Positions 14,011 through 18,033 of a DNA stretch of 18,033 nucleotides are shown here, in pieces (positions within the stretch are counted from its first letter, which is position 1; each line of letters begins with the position of its first letter). The notes under the pieces are model-generated. The model ran no database searches. It had not been told where the DNA came from and was given only the letters and a program-made list of their open reading frames with translations. The position numbers and the translations under genes were made by a program. Source of the stretch: an uncultured Eggerthella sp. (GTDB taxonomy: Bacteria > Actinomycetota > Coriobacteriia > Coriobacteriales > Eggerthellaceae); the NCBI GenBank assembly GCA_900548955.1, contig URMQ01000024.1:1-18033 (forward strand), given 5' to 3'.

Positions 14011-15951
14011 CTATATAAGTCCCAGTACAACGGTCATATAGATAGCCCAAACAAAAGCGGCACCGAGCAAAACGTAACAAGCAATGGTGCCAATGGGCTT
14101 AATTTTAGCTTCGCCAAATACAGGCTCTAAATACCAGTTGCGAGCACTTGCCTGCATTGGCTCAGACAAAGAATTAACAAACGTACGATCCGCATTGTTG
14201 ACTGAAATACCCGAGAGATAAGCATCGGTTATGCGAACGTTCTTTCTGTATTTACGCATTCCGCCCAAAAGGACAATAGCCATAACCAAACAGCAGATAC
14301 CAGCAAGATATAGGTCATCATCAAGAATTGGTTGAATTGCGATTCCAAGAACTGATGCAATATAGGGTTCAATCAAGTAATCGGACATAAGCGGAATAGT
14401 TACACAACTTACCAAAGCAAGAATAGTAAAGGTCATTGTGGCAATCCATTCACTCCAGTGAACGGTTTTTTCAATGCTTTCGGAAGCGCCCGTAATTCCA
14501 GCAAGTTTGCCAAGCCACTTGCCCCAGAACATAAATGTTGCAGCAGAGCCAAAGGCCAACATGAGCAAGAGAGCAAACTGTCGAGTATCGACAAACGATA
14601 CTAACGTTGCCCATTTTGCAACCAACATACCAAATGGTGCCAAGAACATGATCATAATGCCAACAATCATCATACGAGACAAGCGGGGCATACGCTCAAA
14701 GAGCAAATCCATGTCCTCGATATCACGCGAACCAATATGGTGCTCTGCAGTACCAACACACAGGAACAAAAGACTTTTTGCAACTGCATGGAATATAACA
14801 AGCAGAATTGCAGCCCAAATAGCTTCAGCGGTTCCAACACCTGCACAAGCAGTGATTAAACCAAGGTTAGCAATGGTTGAGTATGCTAACACACGCTTAC
14901 CATTTGATTGTGAAATTGCCATGATGGAACAAAGCAAGAAGGTAATACCGCCAACTAAGATAACCAAAATAGAAGGTGCGAAGGAAACCGCATAAATTGG
15001 TGCACACTTAATAAGCATAAATACGCCGGCTTTTACCATCGTAGAAGAATGTAATAACGCAGACGTTGGCGTAGGAGCTACCATTGCACCTAAAAGCCAC
15101 GTATGGAAAGGCATCTGGGCTGCCTTGGTAATACCTGCCAAACTCAAGCAAGTAAGAGGAAGAACCACATACGTAGGAGCAATAGTTCCGAAAACAATAA
15201 AGTCCATAAAGTCAATGCAGCTGAACTGAATTGCTAGGTAGTACAAAGCTACCAAGAATGCGATGCCACCCACCAAGTTCATAATAATTTGACGGAATGC
15301 ATTATGAATTGCTTCGTCTGTCTTCGTAAAACCAATAAGTAAGAACGAACAAAGCGTTGTTACTTCCCAAGCGGTGAACAACCAAACCATATTATTAAAG
15401 AAGATGATGCCGTACATCGCAGAGAGGAATACGAACATCAAGGCAAAAAAGGTTGGGCGACGATCGGGCATGTCGGTTTCAGGGTGATGAATACCGAAAT
15501 AGAAGTCATGCATGTAACCAATGGAATATACGCAAATACCCGTACCTACAATACCGATAATGAGCGCCATGATTAACGACAAAGAATCGATATATAAACT
15601 ACGTGAGCATTCCAATCCATGGGCAAACATGAATTCATAGACCAACGTACCTACAATTTGAATTAGCGCAAGAACAATTGCAGGCGCATTGCGGTACTTA
15701 ATACCAAAAGCAATGATCGTAATTGCAATAACTACGTCAACCGCAAGACATATGTAATCGACATACACTGACTCAAATGTGAAATACGTTCCTGTTGTAC
15801 CAATATTGGTAACAACAAGCACGATGGATACGATAGCAATAACTGCCGATCCAATGCACACAATTACGTTACGGGGCTTCGTCTTACGAAAGACCATAAG
15901 TAAGCCCGCGATAACGAGCGGAAATAGGATAAGAAATCCAAGCATTTCCAT
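14011..15951 (-). CDS. echA: Ech-type hydrogenase antiporter-like membrane subunit
   Basis: Large membrane subunit of the NuoL/NuoM/Mrp antiporter family, 646 aa from the chosen start, with about 14-16 predicted membrane helices. It is thought to move H+ or Na+ when ferredoxin is oxidised. The antiporter core is present: a membrane glutamate in TAWEVTTLCSF (about E196), ITKAAQMPFHTWL (about 274-285), and the signature LHSSTMVKAGVFML (about 300-313) with its key His and Lys. The frame extends to a TTG at 15972. I prefer the ATG at 15951 (AGAGG 9 nt upstream); the ATG at 15957 is nearly as good but has a short 3-nt spacing. It is the first gene of the echABCDEF operon, in the same order as the classical archaeal Ech operon. 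Confidence 0.92.
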   Translation of the reverse strand: MEMLGFLILFPLVIAGLLMVFRKTKPRNVIVCIGSAVIAIVSIVLVVTNIGTTGTYFTFESVYVDYICLAVDVVIAITIIAFGIKYRNAPAIVLALIQIVGTLVYEFMFAHGLECSRSLYIDSLSLIMALIIGIVGTGICVYSIGYMHDFYFGIHHPETDMPDRRPTFFALMFVFLSAMYGIIFFNNMVWLFTAWEVTTLCSFLLIGFTKTDEAIHNAFRQIIMNLVGGIAFLVALYYLAIQFSCIDFMDFIVFGTIAPTYVVLPLTCLSLAGITKAAQMPFHTWLLGAMVAPTPTSALLHSSTMVKAGVFMLIKCAPIYAVSFAPSILVILVGGITFLLCSIMAISQSNGKRVLAYSTIANLGLITACAGVGTAEAIWAAILLVIFHAVAKSLLFLCVGTAEHHIGSRDIEDMDLLFERMPRLSRMMIVGIMIMFLAPFGMLVAKWATLVSFVDTRQFALLLMLAFGSAATFMFWGKWLGKLAGITGASESIEKTVHWSEWIATMTFTILALVSCVTIPLMSDYLIEPYIASVLGIAIQPILDDDLYLAGICCLVMAIVLLGGMRKYRKNVRITDAYLSGISVNNADRTFVNSLSEPMQASARNWYLEPVFGEAKIKPIGTIACYVLLGAAFVWAIYMTVVLGLI

Positions 15952-16275
15952 GGGCATCCACCTCTTCTGCAACTGATAGACAAAATCGCCCCTTGAGGCG
16001 ATGTATCTACTCTAGTGGTAAAGGTAAGAACTAATCCCCTGTGTTCGCGCGGAACGCTTGATTGCTCGGTAAATGGAGTAAATAACAACTTTTCAACTCA
16101 CATAATGAGTACAACCTATAGTGGGTCTAAACCCTAATCACCACAATACTTAAAAAGTAGTGAGTGATAATTTTTGAGTAATCACCCTGTACCCAGTAGC
16201 TCGCGATGTAGCAATTCACAAACATCCTTACTATTAATTACGCATTAAGAAAAAGTGTTGTTCCTACAAACACAA
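15952..16275. other. Gene-free leader region upstream of echA
   Basis: About 320 bp with no convincing gene on either strand. It is AT-rich and holds several short inverted repeats: the hairpin at 15982-16002, ACTCA-N5-TGAGT near 16096-16110, and TACTT-AAA-AAGTA near 16150. The octamer TAATCACC occurs twice, near 16136 and 16181. The ech operon promoter must lie here or upstream, but I found no -35/-10 pair good enough to call. No known riboswitch class was recognised. Confidence 0.5.
15982..16002 (-). promoter_or_regulatory. Terminator-like hairpin in the echA leader
   Basis: On the minus strand ATCGCC, a six-base loop and GGCGAT are followed by TTTTG, about 30 nt before the echA start. The 6-bp GC-containing stem plus U-run resembles a small intrinsic terminator and could act as an attenuator for the hydrogenase operon. 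It could also be the end of an upstream transcript. No competing anti-terminator stem was identified. Confidence 0.35.
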
Positions 16276-16564
16276 ATGGGGAGTACAGGCAAGGTATTTT
16301 GTGCAGGCGAAGATCTTTCTGAGCTTTCTGAAGGCGGTGAATGCCAGACCGTAACCGAACATGGCTTTGGTGGTTTAACCGCACGTTGCTCCTTTAGCTT
16401 TAAAATGGACTAAGTACTTAGTACATGCAGCAGATCAGATGTCTGAAGAAGATGCTATGAAGTACTGCGATGCAGCATATCGCTTCTTAGAAAAGACTGA
16501 AGATGGCATTGAAGGTCCAGCTGCATTTGTAGAGAAGCGTGAACCAGTTTGGAAGGGCCGTTAA
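16276..16564 (+). pseudogene. Remnant of a CaiD-like crotonase (enoyl-CoA hydratase family)
   Basis: Two pieces of one protein family lie in different frames. The first (16276-16413, frame of the ATG) reads GKVFCAGEDLSEL and then TEHGFGGLTAR, matching the crotonase region before the oxyanion-hole segment. From about 16387 a +1 shift opens a second frame reading APLALKWTKYLVHAADQMSE and ending in DGIEGPAAFVEKREPVWKGR at 16562-16564. The end strongly resembles CaiD, carnitinyl-CoA dehydratase, as I remember that family. The roughly 55 N-terminal residues and about 110 internal residues, including the GGG oxyanion-hole region, are absent, and the junction is frameshifted. The gene is therefore dead. 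It is the only plus-strand gene trace in the window and suggests a lost CoA-thioester or carnitine-type pathway. Confidence 0.78.
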
Positions 16565-16580
16565 GAGCACGCCTTTACAT

Positions 16581-16618
16581 ACGTTGTTGTAGAAGTTAGT
16601 TCACTTTTACACCAACGT
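16581..16618. repeat. Long imperfect inverted repeat after the crotonase remnant
   Basis: Two 15-base arms (16581-16595 and 16604-16618) match at 13 of 15 positions as an inverted repeat; on the plus-strand RNA one of the two mismatches is a G-U pair. The loop is 8 nt. Neither strand has a good U-tract, so it is not a standard terminator. It may be a relic of the dead gene's 3' end or a transcript-end structure between convergent units. Confidence 0.45.
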
Positions 16619-16683
16619 CATTTCATGAAGAAAGCCCTCACCTATCGCTGCCCTTTACTAACCCTTACACACAAGGTTATACC

Positions 16684-17808
16684 CTAAGAGCAAACCACCC
16701 GCTTAGCGGGTGGTGCTGATTCGTAAGAAACAATCGTTCCACCCGCAACAACACGATCACCTTGGTATAAAACCACTGCTTGACCTGGAGCAGCTCCACG
16801 AATAGGCTCATCAAATTCTATTACCAAAGTACTGCCATTTATCTGTGCACTACCATGACGTAATCGCGCGCGATAGTTAATCTTAACTTCGACCGATATC
16901 ACTTTCGAAAAATCATCATTTGAAGGAATCGATACCTTATCTGCCACAATACGACAAACACCTGTTTCCGATTCCCTTCCAACCACAAGCGTGTTTGATT
17001 CGCACTCTTTCCTAATAACAAATAAGGGTTCGCCTACTGCTACACCTAAACCCTTTCGCTGACCAATAGTGTAATGCATCAAGCCCTTATGATTACCAAG
17101 AACAGTTCCTTGCTTATCAACAATTGGACCTGGCGCAAGATTACATTTTGAATAGCTTTCTATGAAAGAAGCATAGTCCCCATCGGGAATGAAACAGATA
17201 TCTTGGCTTTCTTCCTTCTGAGCGTTCGAAAATCCAGCTTGTTCAGCTAAAACACGAGTTTCATTTTTAGATAATCCACCGAGAGGTAACAAAGTATGAG
17301 AAAGATCATCTTGTTGCAAATGATACAAAACATAGCTTTGATCTTTGCGAGGATCTAAGCCCTTACAGAGCTCGAAAGTTTGAGTGTTTTCATTGAAACG
17401 AATCTGAGCATAATGCCCTGTGGCCAAATAATCGCAATTTAATTGACGACGAAGGTCATGGAGCGCTCCAAACTTCAAATACTTATTGCATTCAACACAC
17501 GGATTAGGAGTAAGGCCTCCTAAATACGCCTGACAAAAAGGGTTAATAACTTTGTTGTTGAACAGATCTCGATAATCAACAACAACATGTTCAATGCCAA
17601 GAGTACTCGCAACACTACGTGCATCACGAGCTTCAGGAGAAGCTTGCAACAAAATGTCCTCAGAACACGATTCAGGAACATCTTCATTGGCACGCAACAC
17701 CATCGTAACGCCAATCACTTCATAGCCTGCATCCAAAAGAAGTCGTGCAGCAACAGAGCTATCAACACCACCACTCATAGCGCAAAGTACACGCTCTTTA
17801 TTTTTCAC
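16684..17808 (-). CDS. mnmA: tRNA-specific 2-thiouridylase MnmA
   Basis: Adenylates and thiolates U34 of tRNA-Lys, tRNA-Glu and tRNA-Gln in the cytosol. From the chosen start it is 374 aa, normal for the family. The PP-loop SGGVDSS is at 12-18, the catalytic cysteine pair is C104 (in NPCVECN) and C205 (in SQDICFIPDGDY), and ATGHYAQ is at 129-135. The C-terminal beta domain contains HYTIGQRKGLG and APGQAVVLY. The start is a GTG at 17808: AGGAG lies 6 nt upstream and the GTG overlaps the larE stop as GTGA; a TTG one codon earlier is less likely. The last codons (PPAKRVVCS) run through a strong hairpin. All catalytic residues are intact. Confidence 0.95.
   Translation of the reverse strand: MKNKERVLCAMSGGVDSSVAARLLLDAGYEVIGVTMVLRANEDVPESCSEDILLQASPEARDARSVASTLGIEHVVVDYRDLFNNKVINPFCQAYLGGLTPNPCVECNKYLKFGALHDLRRQLNCDYLATGHYAQIRFNENTQTFELCKGLDPRKDQSYVLYHLQQDDLSHTLLPLGGLSKNETRVLAEQAGFSNAQKEESQDICFIPDGDYASFIESYSKCNLAPGPIVDKQGTVLGNHKGLMHYTIGQRKGLGVAVGEPLFVIRKECESNTLVVGRESETGVCRIVADKVSIPSNDDFSKVISVEVKINYRARLRHGSAQINGSTLVIEFDEPIRGAAPGQAVVLYQGDRVVAGGTIVSYESAPPAKRVVCS
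16694..16714 (-). terminator. Hairpin overlapping the last codons of mnmA
   Basis: A perfect 9-bp stem, ACCACCCGC / GCGGGTGGT, with a three-base loop, followed on the minus strand by TTTGCTCTT. The stem is GC-rich and strong but the U-tract is broken. It lies inside the final codons of mnmA, so the stop codon is 8 nt beyond it. Likely the transcription end of the larE-mnmA unit. Confidence 0.6.
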
Positions 17809-18033
17809 CAAGAGCTCCTAAAAACATCAGTATTCATGCTACCTGTTCTGAATCCTTCTAAATCCAGCGTAATATAGTTAAAACCAAGAGCCTTTATCTG
17901 CTCGATTATCGATTCACGCACGCTATCATCAAGAATTTTCGTGAACTGATCAAGGCCTATCTCTATACGCGCAACATCATTATGGACACGCAAGCGAACA
18001 TTCACAAAACCTAAGGTATGTAAGAATTCTTCT
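17805..18033 (-). CDS. larE: LarE-like ATP-dependent sacrificial sulfur transferase, C-terminal part
   Basis: Only the last 75 or so residues are in the window; the N-terminal PP-loop domain lies beyond the right edge. The visible part reads EEFLHTLGF, then VRLRVHNDVARIEI, and ends near LGFNYITLDLEGFRTGSMN, which matches the conserved C-terminal region of LarE. LarE supplies sulfur to the nickel-pincer cofactor of lactate racemase and related enzymes, using its own cysteine sulfur. Its TGA stop overlaps the mnmA GTG by four bases (GTGA), so both PP-loop sulfur-transfer proteins are probably made from one transcript. The assignment rests on the C-terminus alone. Confidence 0.75.
   Translation of the reverse strand, partial: EEFLHTLGFVNVRLRVHNDVARIEIGLDQFTKILDDSVRESIIEQIKALGFNYITLDLEGFRTGSMNTDVFRSSW

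Noticed and set aside
14474..14995. Plus-strand gene of about 173 codons
   Set aside because: It is antisense to the conserved antiporter core of echA and shows no family features.
10926..15951. Respiratory complex I or formate hydrogenlyase
   Set aside because: The large subunit has both Ni-Fe cysteine pairs, which NuoD lacks. There are no NuoEFG or formate dehydrogenase genes, and the order matches echABCDEF.
16081..16200. Sigma-70 promoter for the ech operon
   Set aside because: Candidate -35 boxes such as TTGAAA and TTGTGG have no -10 box at 16-18 bp with more than a weak match, so none is reported.
1..18033. Defence system, prophage, transposon or CRISPR array
   Set aside because: No nuclease, helicase, integrase, transposase or spaced repeat pattern was found; all intact genes are metabolic, envelope or tRNA-modification genes.

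Overview
The window is an almost fully minus-strand stretch of a moderately AT-rich genome from a strict anaerobe. It carries a six-subunit Ech-type [NiFe] hydrogenase, an indolepyruvate:ferredoxin oxidoreductase with arylacetate-CoA ligases, a VanW/G5 cell-wall protein, a serine-type D-Ala-D-Ala carboxypeptidase and an FHA protein. This mix suggests an amino-acid-fermenting Gram-positive-type bacterium. A low-GC member of the Coriobacteriia is my best guess, but that is an inference from gene content and not a phylogenetic result. No tRNA, rRNA, CRISPR array or transposase was seen.

Layout, read in the direction of transcription (right to left). (1) 18033-16684: the 3' end of a larE-like gene overlaps mnmA (tRNA 2-thiouridylase) by GTGA, and a hairpin lies in the last mnmA codons. 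(2) 16683-15952: a non-coding stretch of about 730 bp. It holds the only plus-strand gene relic, a decayed CaiD-like crotonase, plus several inverted repeats and the leader of the next operon. (3) 15951-10460: echABCDEF in the canonical order and tightly packed, ending in a clear intrinsic terminator at 10394-10419. (4) 10375-7182: pgsA (phosphatidylglycerophosphate synthase) followed 2 bp later by a large membrane-anchored VanW/G5 protein. (5) 7068-1: an eight-gene operon-like run, paaK - ACT - dacA - fha - iorA - iorB - ACT - paaK, with the last gene cut by the left edge. Most of its junctions overlap or are only a few bases apart.

How the parts could work together (inference from known families): IorAB oxidatively decarboxylates aryl-pyruvates made from Trp, Phe or Tyr to aryl-acetyl-CoA and reduced ferredoxin. 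The PaaK-type ligases interconvert aryl-acetyl-CoA and aryl-acetate, and could conserve ATP if run in reverse. Tandem-ACT proteins probably sense the amino acids. The Ech hydrogenase can re-oxidise the ferredoxin, making H2 and pumping ions. The window therefore looks like a compact energy circuit for aromatic amino-acid fermentation, interleaved with cell-envelope genes (dacA, fha, vanW, pgsA).

The most notable observations are the two paaK-ACT modules flanking dacA-fha-iorAB, the Lys/Ala-rich tails on two Ech subunits, the CaiD-like gene relic, and two places where a hairpin overlaps a coding boundary. I do not see a demonstrably new defence or mobile system here.
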